From Isoetes taiwanensis (lineage: Eukaryota; Streptophyta; Lycopodiopsida; Isoetales; Isoetaceae), in NCBI GenBank assembly GCA_021234155.1, contig JAJEKV010000003.1:13810386-13874385 (forward strand): DNA of 64,000 nt, given 5' to 3'. Of this stretch, positions 1 to 12,110 are shown piece by piece (position 1 is the first letter of the stretch; every line of letters begins with the position of its first letter). The notes under the pieces are model-generated. The model ran no database searches. It saw nothing but the letters and a program-made list of their open reading frames with translations, and was not told the origin of the DNA. A program made the translations under genes and the position numbers.

Positions 1-856
1 GGGATATGGCATGCAAGTTGCTTTCCAGGTATGCATAGTTTGAAAATGATTTCTCTTTGTTGTTTAGCGAACTCCTTCATGTATAGTCAATCATGACATA
101 GTTAGCATTGCAATAGTTGATAAACCTATCAAAATATCCTGAAGGAACCAGTTACGTGATATTCATAGGAAGACAATAAGCTGATTTTCTACCTTTTTAC
201 TGTATTTTTATGGGCTATGAAATGGGGACAACGAAGCATTAATGCAGTACAGCCCTGTGCGAGAGGTTTAGCAACTTATAGGGACAATATGCAGGTCTGA
301 GAGGTTTAGCAAGTTATAGGGACAATGGGGCTGCATCTCAAGGAATGCTTCAGGGGGACAAGATTTTAAAACTCATTTGAAATAGAATAGGAGACACAAA
401 TGCTGCAATTTGAGAGGTAACGCGCCAAGTTGGATTTTTCCTTTTCTAAGTTAGATAATATTGTCCAAGAAAATTAAATGGCGGTGTTGCCAAAGTAGCA
501 ACCCCTGATGACAGCAGGGGGGCTTCAATGGTTGGCGTTTAAATAACAAGTGGATGTTGATAAGATATTTTTTGAGATAGGATGTTAGCTAGAATCATAA
601 AAGTCAGTTGGTATGTGATAAAATCTAAGCAAGTCGCATTATACGTCTAGTCATGGCAGCCAAATTTTTATTCTTTTAACAGATCTGAAATGTCCACTTG
701 CAGATTTGTGCACCTTCTGTTTTACTTACAGATTTAGTATACTGGGCTATCATTAGTCCATCTCGATCATCTCGTATAACATTTATAAGTGTTAACATAT
801 TCCAGCTTTCTTAGTGTCACTTCATGGCATACTTTTCTATGTCGACCATGTAACAG

Positions 857-1884
857 GTGGATGTGAATATGCATGCTGTAAATGCCATATTTTTGCTTGG
901 AGAGTTTGCATTGAACAACATGGTGAGTTCAGATCCTCCAACTTCTTTGCTTATCCTCGTAAATTCCAGCCTCGTAGGTAGTGCAATATCATCTAATGGT
1001 TTACTTTTATGTTGTTGACACTGCTAAACTGTAGCTCTTTCCATGGTTTCGTGGGGCTTACTTCGTGTTATGGAGTGTTGTGTATGTTTGCTTCCAGTGG
1101 TTCTTGCATGCTATGGGTGTCGTCAAATGGTAAGGCCTCTGATTCTCAAATGGGATGATGACAAGAATACAAAGCCACTTATGCTACTGTTCTATCTAAT
1201 ATTCTGAAACAAACTTCTCATCCTGGATAGCTCGATGCGTCCAATTTCCTACATAAATTTAAAAAAAAATTAGTCGTTGTTTCGTGTATGTTTGACATAT
1301 ACCTGATTGCCAATCCTACACCTCACCTGTTCAATTCAATTCAATTCAAATTTTGTTCCATTGTTTCCTAAGAATCAGCTCCAAAGGTTATCGAGCACTT
1401 GAAACAATTTTAACTTTTCCTCAAGCATTGAAATTCTAGTGTTTTTGTGATAATCCAAAGAACATAAAAGTCGCCAAAGAACATAGAAGCTGACGTACTT
1501 GGAACTTGCAGGTGGCCATATCCCTTTCTAAAAGTATCTACCCATTGGGCTCCCTTGTGGTATGTTTTTATTAGTTTATGGAGCTGGATGTTTTTTTCGT
1601 ACTTGGAACTTGCAGGTGGCCATATCCCTTTCTAAAAGTATTACCCATTGGGCTCCCTTGTGGTATGTCTTTATTAGTTTATAGAGCTGGATGTTTTTTT
1701 AATTTTTGATGTTCGTAAAACTGAACCTTAACCTTAACGATCTTGCCTTGTGGTTCTCTGATGTAGGTACTTTGGCCTCGCATGCATACATGTAATTTGC
1801 TTTTGCTGTTGTATTTTACTATCCTGGTGTAAAGATGCTTTGTATAGAAGATTTATTTCTTTGTCATCTAGAACAAATACATAG
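857..1884 (+). CDS. 3' exons of a plant polytopic membrane protein of unknown function (partial)
   Basis: Four exons splice in frame: 857-922, 1035-1129, 1512-1559 and 1767-1884 (TAG stop at 1882-1884), all with AG acceptors and GT donors. They encode segments reading VNMHAVNAIFLLGEFALNN, LFPWFRGAYFVLW, WWPYPFLKVSTHWAPLW and WYFGLACIHVICFC. The order and the aromatic signature (FPWFR.AYFVLW, then WWPYPF and WAPLWY) match, from memory, the plant membrane-protein family that includes At3g27770 and At1g10660, whose biochemical role is not established. At least three membrane helices are visible. Exon-like pieces also lie at 732-773 (reads DLVYWAIISP, a motif expected just upstream) and at the window edge 1-28, but their phases do not join cleanly, so the start is not defined. 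The upstream exons probably lie outside the window or are decayed. I am fairly sure of the family and unsure whether the gene is intact. Confidence 0.6.
1494..1700 (+). repeat. Tandem duplication of about 104 bp containing one exon
   Basis: The block 1494-1597 is repeated almost perfectly at 1598-1700. It carries the exon of the upstream membrane-protein gene (1512-1559) with its acceptor and donor sites. The second copy of the exon lacks one base (ATCTACCC became ATTACCC), so it would be out of frame if spliced in. Confidence 0.85.
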
Positions 1885-1938
1885 TGATCAAGGGCAAGGC
1901 ACAAACATCCCCTTAATCATGTCTATTCATAATTTTTT

Positions 1939-1963
1939 GGGTTGCCCCTAGGGGGGCAAACCC
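1939..1963. repeat. GC-rich hairpin repeat, copy 1
   Basis: A near-perfect inverted repeat, GGGTTGCCCC followed by its complement GGGGGCAAACCC across a CCTAGG centre, in AT-rich DNA. It is followed by a shared tail (TTGTTTATGTGGG, then pieces resembling GGCATATCCTAGGTATATGC) that is also present in the copies at 3930 and, in part, 7157. Confidence 0.8.
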
Positions 1964-3899
1964 TTGTTTATGTGGGTTTTTGGCATATCCTAGGTATATG
2001 CGAGAATATCCCTAGGATATGCTGGTGACTGCTCCAAACCTCCTATTTCCTGTAAACTCTTGGTCAGCCCAATCATAAATAAAAGAGGAACCATAACTTT
2101 TCTGTTGTATTTTGATTTCCACTCTGTTTTTCCTTGCTTTTATTGTTGCAAAAGTGTAGTTTTTGTGGAATTTATGTGTTCTCTTATCACACTGGTTTAT
2201 CTCTGCCGATTTATATATGCGTAATGTCTTTCAGAACTATTTTACCAAAAAAAACAAAGATGGTATTATCAAATGCTAGGGTTGTCTTCAATAGATTTGC
2301 AATAATTTGTTTAGTACCAGAAGAACAAGCTAATGTTACGGGTAGCTATACTTTAACTTTTGCAACATAAAAAGAGTTGTACTAGGTCTTTTGTAGCAGT
2401 GGATCAAGCACGTGAGTGTTTTAGAAAGTATGTGAAGGGGCAAGTACTATTCTCGTTGTTAAAAGAGGAAGTTAAAAGCTTTAAGATACATGCTTTCAAA
2501 CCCTTTAAAAGTCACCTCCTTAAATATAAGGAACTTCATTAAAATGAATAGCCAAGCGAGATAGATGCACAAATGTTGCTGTTTATGTTTTTGTAAGTAC
2601 TTGTTGGCTAATTGAAATATTCTGAATATAGCATTTTGCATATTTTGGGCAATTTTTGCTTTCAGTCTACTCGTTATTCGTTCTCCGTGAAGTTGCTTGC
2701 AATATCTTGTTCGTCCAAATGCACAAACATATGAAATATGTGGTGCTACACAAGTTTTAACTCTGGGATTGGAAAAGGCTTCCATGTCTGACCAGTAAGT
2801 CCTACAAAACCATTGGCTGAGAAGGGTGTTAAAGAATGTTAGCATGCAAAAGTACCTGGGGTCTATTCCTTGTCTATGTCTTATGGTTCACCAAAAAAAA
2901 ACAATAGGCTTTGGTGTTATTTGTGAGCTTATCTGGCTTGCAAAACAAATAGGCTTTATGAATTCCCTTTACAGCTCAGAACATTTCCTTTTTTTTTTGG
3001 GACAAGCAAGCTTGTACTTCAATAATCCTTTTAAGCCAGCTATACTTCATGCTAATTTGAAGTAGTATAGTACTAAAGGTACTCATGAATTATCATATGG
3101 CTCCCAAGTCACAAATTCTTGTTTACAATCCAGTCAGAGGGAGATGTTAATGTGAATGTACATTGTAGACATGTTTTGATACGTATTACTACGCTGGGTC
3201 ATTGACGGATCCGTTTTTATTTTTGCTTCATTTATCATGGCAAGATTTGAACATTCTTTATTCTGCAGGCTAAAATTGTAGGTAGAACTGTACATGACAA
3301 GGCTATATATGTTTGATGCTTGCAACAAGATAGTGTCGAACAGTCTCTATGACACGTGCAGGAACGATGACATGACGGAAGAGTTAACAGTGTTCGACGA
3401 CATCGGCACTGCATCCAAGATGCTACATGTCACAACGGTAGGAGCATTGTTTCACAAATTTCTCGGTTAACATTAGGAGGTGCATTAGATACAATGAAAG
3501 CAGATCCTCGATCGTTGCGCCAAAGCATACTGAAGAGCCGAGGTAAATGCACGTTTGAGCTTAACCATGGACTCCAAATCATTGCCTTCGACAGGGCCTA
3601 GGCTGAGAACCCGATCCATAACTATTCAGCAACAAAAGTCATGCCTTTGCATTTTTAAATAGCGGTACTTTACTTGCAACTTCCATGTATTTCATGCTAT
3701 TAAATTCTTAGCAACCTTCACCAATTTACAATATCAAGTTCCTCCTTCATACCCTGAACAAAGTTGACATGCAAAATAATTCTGCAAATGGGTAACATCA
3801 CCTTCACAAAATGTCAATGTTTTAAAATGGCAATTTTAATTGATTGTGAAAACACGACTTTTAAGTATGATTTAAGCCACTTCACCCTCCGGCCATAGA

Positions 3900-4020
3900 G
3901 GGCAACCCTCCGTGCGCAGCACCTTGTTTGGGTTGCCCCTAGGGGGGCAAACCCTCGTTTATGTGGGTATGTGGGCATATTCAAGTATATGCTGGCATAT
4001 ACCTAGCATATGCTGATGAC
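3900..4020. repeat. GC-rich hairpin repeat, copy 2
   Basis: GGGCAACCC at 3900-3908 is followed by CTCCGTGCGCAGCACCTTG and then the 3930-3954 hairpin (GGGTTGCCCC..GGGGCAAACCC), followed by the same TATGTGGGTATGTGGGCATAT tail as the other copies. The opposed GGGCAACCC and GGGTTGCCC words suggest joined ends of a short non-autonomous element. Confidence 0.75.
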
Positions 4021-5149
4021 TGCTAAAAAACTTCTTTGCTTTTGTAAATGGTCTACATCCAGCCCCATTATCGACACTGCTACACAAACCCTATCCACGG
4101 GACTTGGCTATGGCTTACGCACCTCGGATTACGCCCTCCCTTCCTTCCGCCTTCCGTCGGGGTTCTCACGATTCTCATCTTTATGTTGCCTTACGAACGT
4201 TCTGAGAGGAGAAACAATGTTAGCTCCTTTCAAGGCATTGTTTTCAAAATTTTATGCCAAGGAAACTTTGGCTACCGGGGAGGAGTTGCAACCGTTTATG
4301 AACTTCTGTTCTAAAATAACAGCTATAGATCATATTGTTGTGATGAAAGTAACGTTTTTGTCACTAACAATATTGGCAATATGGCACATATGTTGGCAGG
4401 TCGCAGGTAATTCTCCTTCTTTTCTATTATTTCTTGCAATATAAAACAAAGCGTTAGGGATTTTATTCTCATTTCACGGTTCTCTGGGCACAAACAAATA
4501 ATACGCCTAAATCTAATGATACTTTGCTCACTGTTTCTTTCTAGACAGGGAATAAGTTGGAGCCAGTCTGCACTTAAAGTTAAGGCGTTTGACAAAGGAT
4601 TTATGGGTGAACCGAATGAAGTGAAGCCAGGAGGAGGTGAGTTCCATAAGAGCCCTGTTGGCTTGTTCTGTCAAAAGCAAATAGCCGCTTAGTCTAGCAT
4701 ATGAAGATGGTGGTCTTCATGCAAAGATATGAAGAGCATTCCCCATATGAAAAGCATGCCCCAGAACAAGCTTCTGTGAAGATGCCAAAGAGGCAGGTAT
4801 AGAGGCGTATAATCGGTTCCAAGTTTCTAGTGAGTATATGCCAATGAGTTTTTCTATGTTGTCCCGGCTTATCCATTTTCACATTTCAATTTGTCTCTCA
4901 GTTGCAAGCCTAAATTTTGTTTGAAGATAGAAGGACAACATGGGCGGTATGTTGGTATCTGAGCAACTTCTTTTGCCCCCTTCCTTTAGTTGTTCCCGTT
5001 TCCATATAATTTAAGGCTATCTCAGTAGGAAGTGAAGAAGGTTTGCAAAGAGAAACGAATGCCGAAAATATATGATATCGTTGAGCAACGACTAGTTGTA
5101 CACAAGAGCAATGCACATTACTTTCCCGAGTTGTAGCATAAAGAGATCT

Positions 5150-6834
5150 TAAACTTGCTTGGCACCGCATACTTTGATGATGCAAATTGGCGTTGCCGAT
5201 TCTTTGTGAGCAGCTCATTTGGCTATTGACAACTTGCAGATGCCTAGTCGAAGCAAACCAAGTGCTAGATAACGCACTTGAAGTGAATGTTCTATCATTG
5301 GGTGCTCTAATTTCAGCGCATGGCAACCGGGTGGAGGCCCAACCGCTCTTGATCCGCATAATCTGATTGCTACAATTAGGTATGAAGTGTGATAGATCTA
5401 TTTATATTGCTTTGCCATTAAAGCATGCACATTGATATTGGCCCTTGAACGGGGTAGACTGATCCATGTCACGTATTATCAACAGCTCTCTTCCTTGTGA
5501 TATGTTTTTGGGAACCAATTTCTTTGGATATGTATGCAAAATGTGGAACCTTAGAGGAGGCGTGCCATGTTTTTGATAACTTGCCGAATCTGGATGTAGT
5601 ATCATAGACGACTTTGATCATTGGATATACACAACATGCTAAAAGCGAAAATTGCTCTCCACTATTTTGAAGAAATGCAAAGATCAAGACATAGCACCAA
5701 ATCTTTGCATCATATTTGAGCATTACGAAGGCATGTTCTAGCATTGAAGCATTCTTAAGGATGTGTCCAGAATGATGAAAACATTCTTGCTGTCCAAATT
5801 TTTGAAAGGATGCAGAACAATGGGGTAAAACCAAACAGGGTTACATTCTTGGGTATTTTGAAAGCTTATGGAAACATTGGCGATATAGTCCATGGCAGGA
5901 GAATTCATGTGCAGATAATTGGTAATGACCTGCAGCTTGATATTGCTGTCCTGAACACCCTTGTTGACATGTATGCCAAGTGTATGGCATTGGACGAAGC
6001 ACGCAAATTGTTTGACAAAATGGCAACCCGGGATGTGGTATCATGGGGTGCAATGCTTTGTGGTAACAAGGTCATATTTCTCAGTCTTTTGAAAGCATGT
6101 GGTAGAATAGGATCCCTGAAATGCATCAGCAGATTATTGTAAATGGGTTTAAGTTAGACATTGCAGTGGGGAATACCATTCTTGATGTGTGTGCTAAATT
6201 ACTTTGATAAAATGCCAAATCTAGCCATAAAACCAAATAAAGTGACCTTGTGTATCTTGAAAGCATCCTGTAATATTTGGGACATAAAACAGACAACGAA
6301 GATAGATGACCAGATCATCAAATCTGGGATGCTCATGGATGTACCCTTGGAAGCGCTTTGATTGATGCATATGCTATATGTGGGAGCTTTGAGAAACTGT
6401 CTGCACGAAATGTAGTGTCATGGAATGCCATTATTTCAGCATTTCTGCAACACAATAGATCTGATGTCGTGCTAGAGTACTTTAAGAAGATGCAGGAGAT
6501 TAACTTAGAACCAGATAAAGTCACATTTTTGGGCATTTTGAAAGCATGTAGTAACGATGGAGCTATTGATCAAGGCAGATACATCCATAATAAGATCAAG
6601 CAAAGCGGTATAGAGCTAGATATAGTTGTAGTTAATGCCATAACAGATATGTATTCAAAGTGTGGGAGCATGACGGAAGCATGCAAAGTCTTTAACAAAC
6701 TACCAAACCGGGATGTAGTAACATGGGGCGCAATTATTGATGGGTATGGTCGGGTTGGTAATGCAGCATTGGCTTTCCAGTACTTCTATGAGATGCAGCA
6801 AACATGTGTCTGTGAACGGTTCAGGATTATCTAA
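5150..6834 (+). pseudogene. Decayed PLS-type pentatricopeptide repeat (PPR) gene
   Basis: PPR proteins bind organellar RNA through tandem repeats of about 35 residues. Repeats are plain at 5810-6142 (VTFLGILKAYGNIGDIVHG, NTLVDMYAKCMALDEARKLF, ATRDVVSWGAML) and at 6358-6834 (VTFLGILKACSNDGAIDQG, ITDMYSKCGSMTEACKVFN, NRDVVTWGAIIDGYG). The pieces between and before them (5150-5800 and 6143-6357) still show PPR wording but need several frame changes and contain in-frame stops. The gene ends abruptly at 6834, without an E, E+ or DYW tail. The 'LGILKAC', 'MYAKCG' and 'VVSWGAMI' style resembles the highly expanded fern PPR families. No single open frame could encode a working protein, so I call a pseudogene. 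The left boundary is approximate. Confidence 0.85.
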
Positions 6835-7156
6835 GAAGGACCATTATGATTTTTGTGCAAATCTTCGATAATGGAGGTCAACTAATGGCTAGAACTAAGA
6901 ATGTATAAAAAAAAGCTCCTGTGTAAATAAAGAACGAAGGGATACTATCTATACCTATGGAGAAATTGATGTTTAGATCAGCACACTTCTCGCCGAACAA
7001 AACTTATGTGGATGAATATTTCAAGGTCCCCCCTTGAAAAGAAGGGGCAACAAGCTCTAAGGGCCTTACATAATTAAGAAGGAGGCAAGAACCCTTTAAA
7101 TAACATGCTGTAAGGGTCGTAATAATTGTGTATTGTGCTAGATGCACGCAATTTTT

Positions 7157-7180
7157 GGGTTGCCCCTAGGGGGCAAACCC
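7157..7180. repeat. GC-rich hairpin repeat, copy 3
   Basis: Same inverted repeat as at 1939 and 3930, one G shorter in the centre, followed by the same TCGTTTATGTGGGTATGTGGGC tail. Confidence 0.75.
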
Positions 7181-7503
7181 TCGTTTATGTGGGTATGTGG
7201 GCAATTTCAAATTTAAAAAACAAAAATAGCAATAAAAAATCAAATTCCTTGAATCTTGGAGAACCGGGCTAAAGTGCGTGCATGTGTTGAGCCCCGATAA
7301 AGAAAACTAAAACACCAACGATCATTCTTGCTTCTCGTCTTTCGATATGTTCAAGGTTTGAATGGAACCAATGGATTGTGTTTCTTTTTCCTATTTGCAA
7401 CATTCAATTTGTGAGTTATTAGCGTATTTGAATGCCTTGACTTATGAATTATGAATTGGGCATAGAAATAGCATTCCACTGATACGTTTGAGTCCAGTTT
7501 TTT

Positions 7504-7565
7504 GGGTTGCCCCTAAGGGGAAAACCCTCATCCATGTGGGCAACCCTCCGTGCGCAGCACCTTGT
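7504..7565. repeat. GC-rich hairpin repeat, copy 4
   Basis: GGGTTGCCCC at 7504 is paired with GGGCAACCC at 7538-7546. The latter is followed by CTCCGTGCGCAGCACCTTGTT, as in copy 2. This looks like a very short complete unit with terminal inverted repeats. A solitary right end recurs at 8208-8226. Confidence 0.7.
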
Positions 7566-7756
7566 TCATTTCCCTTCTTGCAAAGCAGATGTTATGGTCC
7601 TGATCTGATTCAACATCCATGTTTTACCATAGCTCGCGTATTCTTTGTGTTCGATCAAGCTTACAAGATTGATTATGAAGAAGATTATGTATAGACCTAT
7701 TAATTTACTCTATGTGGACGACCTTTTACATATCATATTCCATATATAATCACTAA

Positions 7757-7843
7757 GTAAGGTGACCGTGTCTATTTCAACATGCTTAGAGATTTAATTA
7801 GTAAGGTGACCGTGTCTATTTCAACATGCTTAGAGATTTAATT
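7757..7843. repeat. Two-copy tandem repeat, 44-bp unit
   Basis: GTAAGGTGACCGTGTCTATT begins identical units at 7757 and 7801, running through ATGCTTAGAGATTTAATT. This is a recent local duplication with no visible function. Confidence 0.9.
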
Positions 7844-8998
7844 GGCGACGCTATCACATCACTCCCTCTAGCTATAAGCTAAGAGTGTGCAAGTGATTAC
7901 ATCTCAAACTTGGGCTATAGAAATCCAACAATACACTAGGAAATAAATTATGACTCAAGCCCTCTTACATCATATTGATACCATTCTTGCACCATACTAA
8001 TGCAACTCTAGATTAGCACTCTTGCTCTTGGCATGCAACCCAAACTTAAATCATAGAAACTATACTACACTGCACCTCTTGCATCAATATTCATATATGG
8101 GTATAATTCCTGACGATGTGGTTTCTAGGTCTTGCAACTGATGTTGATGCTTGAGAAGATGAAAACAACAAATTAAAAATCAGGCAAACAGACCCTCGGT
8201 CACTGGAGGGCAACCCTCCGTGCGCAGTTGTTTTCTTGACTTTCATTTCGCAAGGCTATGTGAAATATAGACTTGTTTTTGAATGTCCATTAATTTTTAG
8301 ACTTTATTTTACATGGTAAAAGGGTCTTGCATGGCATGCAGCCTTCAATTTCCAGCCCTGGTTTGAACGTATTACCATTTTATAACGGTAATGAACAATT
8401 CTTTCCAAGAAAAAAAAAGGGATATTGGGAACGCATAAATGTCTCAAGTAATTTTCTAATACATGTAGTAATTATTGGTGGTAAGATTTCTTGGTCCCAC
8501 AAAAGCAGGGGCTGTTTCCAGAAATTGGGCGTATGTGCAGATCTAAATCATGATTGTCAAATTTGCTTGCAGCATATTCTAGGAACGATTCTTGCTTCTT
8601 AGGGTTTCGCCATAGCTGCCTCTCTACACCACCACAGCAGAGATTTCGTTGAGGCAGCAGATGTGGCGTCGGCACTTCTATATTTCTTGAGCTTGATCTA
8701 TTTATGCATCTCCCAAGTTGCACCATATGTGCTCATAGGTTTAGATTTCCTACATATAGGTGCGTATTTGCTAAGCATATAATTTTTATGCCAAGGTATA
8801 AAATTAAGTTGCCAACTTACAATAATATATTAACAAAACACTGGAAAAGGGAGAGGGTCATTGTTCCAAATGATTGCCTAGTTAACTAGGCTTTTATCCT
8901 TGAAATTTCTATTTCCTAAAGACATCTTCATAGTTCTATTTTACCATATAATATGGGGGGAAAGGCCCTCAAACCTACTTTTTCCGATATGAGCTACG

Positions 8999-9255
8999 TT
9001 TCTCGACTCGCGAGTTGAGAAAGGCCCTGAGAAAAAGAAAGGGATTTATTTATTTATTTATTTTTTTATTTTTATTTTTTTTTGCTCTGACCTGTCTTTC
9101 TCAAAAAAAAAAAAAAAAAAAAAGAGAGAAAGAGAGAAAAGAAAGAAAAAAGAAAGAAAAAAAAAGGAAAAATAAGAAGCTAATAGAGAAAATAGGGGAA
9201 AATGTGGTTTTTGTTTCCCTTAGCTAGGTTTCTTGACTCTGAGTCGAGAAAGGCC
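8999..9255. repeat. Palindrome P copies with A/T and GA low-complexity DNA
   Basis: The palindrome TTTCTCGACTCG/CGAGTTGAGAAA lies at 8999-9022 with one arm mismatch. A more decayed copy lies at 9229-9251 (TTTCTTGACTC.GAGTCGAGAAA). Both are followed by AGGCC(C/T). The space between them is TTTATTTA and poly-A/GA low-complexity sequence. These copies belong to the same family as those at 33.1-33.6 kb and 56-63.6 kb. Confidence 0.8.
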
Positions 9256-11129
9256 TCCAGGAAAAAAAAAAGGAAAAATAAAGAGGAGCTAACAAGAAAA
9301 AAAAAGTGTTTTTTTGCTCTGAGCCACATTTCTCGCCCTCACACCTCCTTTGAAGGATAGGGAAGAAGCATTCTTGAAGAATAGGGAACACGCATTTTTG
9401 ACCCGGTCATTGTAGAATGAATGCAGCAAGAGGGTGCAAGATTGGTTGGACGGGCTAGTGGGTGGGCCATGAAGCACCTTCTCGTGAGGTTTTCCCATGT
9501 CTTCACGTCGCTTCAAGAGCTTACACAACCCGCAAGGGTGCTCTAGCCGTTCTTTCCCTCGGGTGGTCCGTTTGTGAAGAGGGTGTAACAGTTGTGACAA
9601 CACGGCTGCCATTGGCTCTTCGTTCACTGTAAACTAAATTGTAGTGATATTATTTATCAATAAAAATTCATTGAATACTACCGCTTTGTTTGTAGAAAAT
9701 GAATTATTTCATTGTTTTAAATTTGTACATGTTTTTAATTTCTCAAACTCGCCATCCGAGAAAAGGAGACTATTTATAACACTTAAGTTGTGTTTTTCAC
9801 ACTAGAAATTAATCTCTTAGTCAAACAATAATAGAGCCTTAAAAAAACAGGGTTCCAGAAAAAAGTGGGAAATGCATGAGACCACTTTAATGTAGTGCAT
9901 CTTTTATGAAGAGCACATGTGGGCTTGACTTTGGGAGCCAAATGGTTTTATAGGTATCTAGACTAGGCCATCATGGGCCAGAGTTCTATCCTTGAATGCG
10001 AGTGAAATAATACATCAAACAAGAGCATTCATCCCAAGCTCGAAAAGACATTAGCTAGTATATCGCCAACTGAGGGAGGATCCATACCGGTTGAAGTCCA
10101 TGGCTGCTGGTATATATACTAAAAAAGGAGTTGCTGGTAATGTAAAAGAAGCCGACAATATGGAAACCCTAAAATGGGCTTATTATGGGCAGATTAGGTG
10201 TACAAAACATAGGTACGTAAATACAAATTTTGTATAAAAGTGTAAAGTACGTACGAAGGTGACCTATGATTAATTATGGGGCCTAATATTCCCAAAATTG
10301 GCAGATAGGAGATCCCACTAACACGTGGAATGTTACATTCCCCCCCTCCTCCCCCCCCCAAAAAAAAAGGGACAGACACCATCTTCTATGTTGAAATAGT
10401 TAATCTGATTACAATTCAAGTAAAAAGATATACAAAAATCTTTGAAAGTCAATAAAAATTAATCTCATCATATGAAAATATAAGTGATTTTGTTAAGATG
10501 GTCCGAATTCTTGATTATAAATTCTAAAGAAGGAAAATTCCTCCTTCTAATCTTTGTCTCTTTCCTAAGCAGCCTCTTCTTCACTTGTGAATTTCCACTT
10601 GGAGGTGCTCGTTGTGTGTTCTCCTCTGTGTTAATGTCTGCAAGGTTCCTTTTCAGATTCTAGGGCAATCTAGGGAAGTTCCCCATATTTAAGCTGTTGA
10701 CTTTGTGAAAAGCCAATGTTTCAATATATAGACCAAAGCGACCCATTGCTCTGGTGATCTTTCAAAAAAGCTGCTCCATTAAAAACGTAATTTTAAGTAA
10801 GCTAACATGAAAGACTGTAGGGACTCTTAATGTGGAGGAAGCTCGAGCTCATAAGCTAGGTTCCCCTTCTCTTAATCGCAAGTTTGAGCTATACTTCATC
10901 ACTTTGCTCAAAAGTTTTGCCTTTCGGTACAGATTTGTATAGGCCTTTTGCCTCTCTTAATATGCTTTCCATTGTTTTTAATGTTTTTTCATATATCTTG
11001 CGGGTCAACTTGGCTAAGATCAAGGTATTATCATATCATCTTCTAGTGAGGGCCAAAACATAGAAATGTATCACCACATTCTAAAACATTTATGGATAAT
11101 AAGGGCTCTCTATGCAATGCAGAACAATT
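9256..11129. other. Gene-poor interval
   Basis: Nothing coding can be supported. A homopolymer patch (C-runs followed by A-run) lies at about 10340-10370. Confidence 0.45.
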
Positions 11130-12110
11130 GCCACAAAGTAGAGCTTTATGGGAACGATTTCGTTTATATGGAGTGGAAGTATGGAGGCCAATGATACACT
11201 TGCCACATGGGAAGATTTGGAACGTGTCCTGATAATCTTTCGGACTCGGGCTCTTGGAGCCAAGCTCAAGGTTCCTTACCAAATCCTCCTCCATGAGACA
11301 TGATTCTTGCCTCTACAACGTGCCACTATGACACAATATGTACTCTATTGCTAAAAGGTGGTAAACAAGAGAGACACCTCACTTCCAAACCTTGCCTACA
11401 TTCTGGCCATGGGTGCGCATCGCCTTAAGCCTGTTGGAAGGAAAGACATACATGTTGGTTCTCTAGATGGAATGCCTAGAAGCAAGGATGTATATAGGTG
11501 CACACTAATTATGATCACATCCTTTGAAGTAGTATCTCGATACATACTTCTTTGGGAAGCTTAAAAATGCCAATGCTTTGAAAATAATCAGGACAATACA
11601 TTACAAAAGCCATATTAATCCCACACTTGTCGCGGCCAATAATGGCTGTTATCACATTTGCCCATGATAGATGTAGAACAATTGCATCCATTTGCACTGG
11701 TGCACACTATCTCTGAAATGAAACAGACAGATGGGCCTGTGAGAAGCGTGAAAGCATGGTATGTGAATGTTCTCAAATGGGATCCATTGAAGATACAAGC
11801 CACACTTTTTAAACTTCCCCGACGTTTACAATCGTCCAAGCACGATATATTGACAATATCACTCTATATCCCAGAGGTTCTCGACAAGTGAGGTGAAATA
11901 TGTCCTGCATCAACACATTGATATGTACACATAAACATTGTTTGTCAGTGAGTCTATTACTATTGAAGTTTCTCCCTCGAAAACCCTTCGAGACGGGGCA
12001 TTTTAAATCCTAGACAATAATGGTCTTATTGTGTTCGTTGTATTGTCCCATAGAGCTTTTGGTCTCCGTGGATGATAAAAGTCAATTCAATACAATACCT
12101 AAAACCTATT
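11130..12110 (+). mobile_element. 3' fragment of a non-LTR retrotransposon (LINE)
   Basis: Broken frames match the region C-terminal to a LINE reverse transcriptase: a YGVEVW word near 11155, then LERVLIIFRTRALGAKLKV and VPYQILLHET near 11220-11290, NLAYILAMGAHRLKP near 11388-11430, and a C-terminal YIPEVLDK near 11865-11890 that is also found in the copy at 50.1-51.2 kb (LYILEVLDK). The 3' UTR (CCTTCGAGACGGGGCATTTTAAATC, split here as CCTTCGAGACGG plus GGCATTTTAAATC) ends with GGTCTCCGTGGATGATAAAAG near 12060-12080, the shared LINE tail of this window. Several frameshifts make it dead. Confidence 0.75.

Larger units (their letters stand above)
1885..5149. other. Gene-poor AT-rich interval
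   Basis: No gene is supported here. Short open frames (for example 2134-2542, 2826-3065 and 4010-4444) show no recognisable motif, biased codons or splice context. The interval holds two copies of the GGGTTGCCCC hairpin repeat, annotated separately. A stretch at 3310-3440 reads open on the plus strand but matches nothing I know. Confidence 0.5.
6835..8998. other. Gene-poor interval with hairpin repeats and a short tandem duplication
   Basis: No gene is supported. GGGTTGCCCC hairpins lie at 7157-7180 and 7504-7546, with a lone GGGCAACCCTCCGTGCGCAG end at 8208-8226. Short open frames such as 8327-8602 have no recognisable content. Confidence 0.5.

Noticed and set aside
4010..4444. 144-codon open frame with possible membrane helix
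   Set aside because: No recognisable motif; it starts inside a hairpin repeat tail and overlaps another frame of similar quality.
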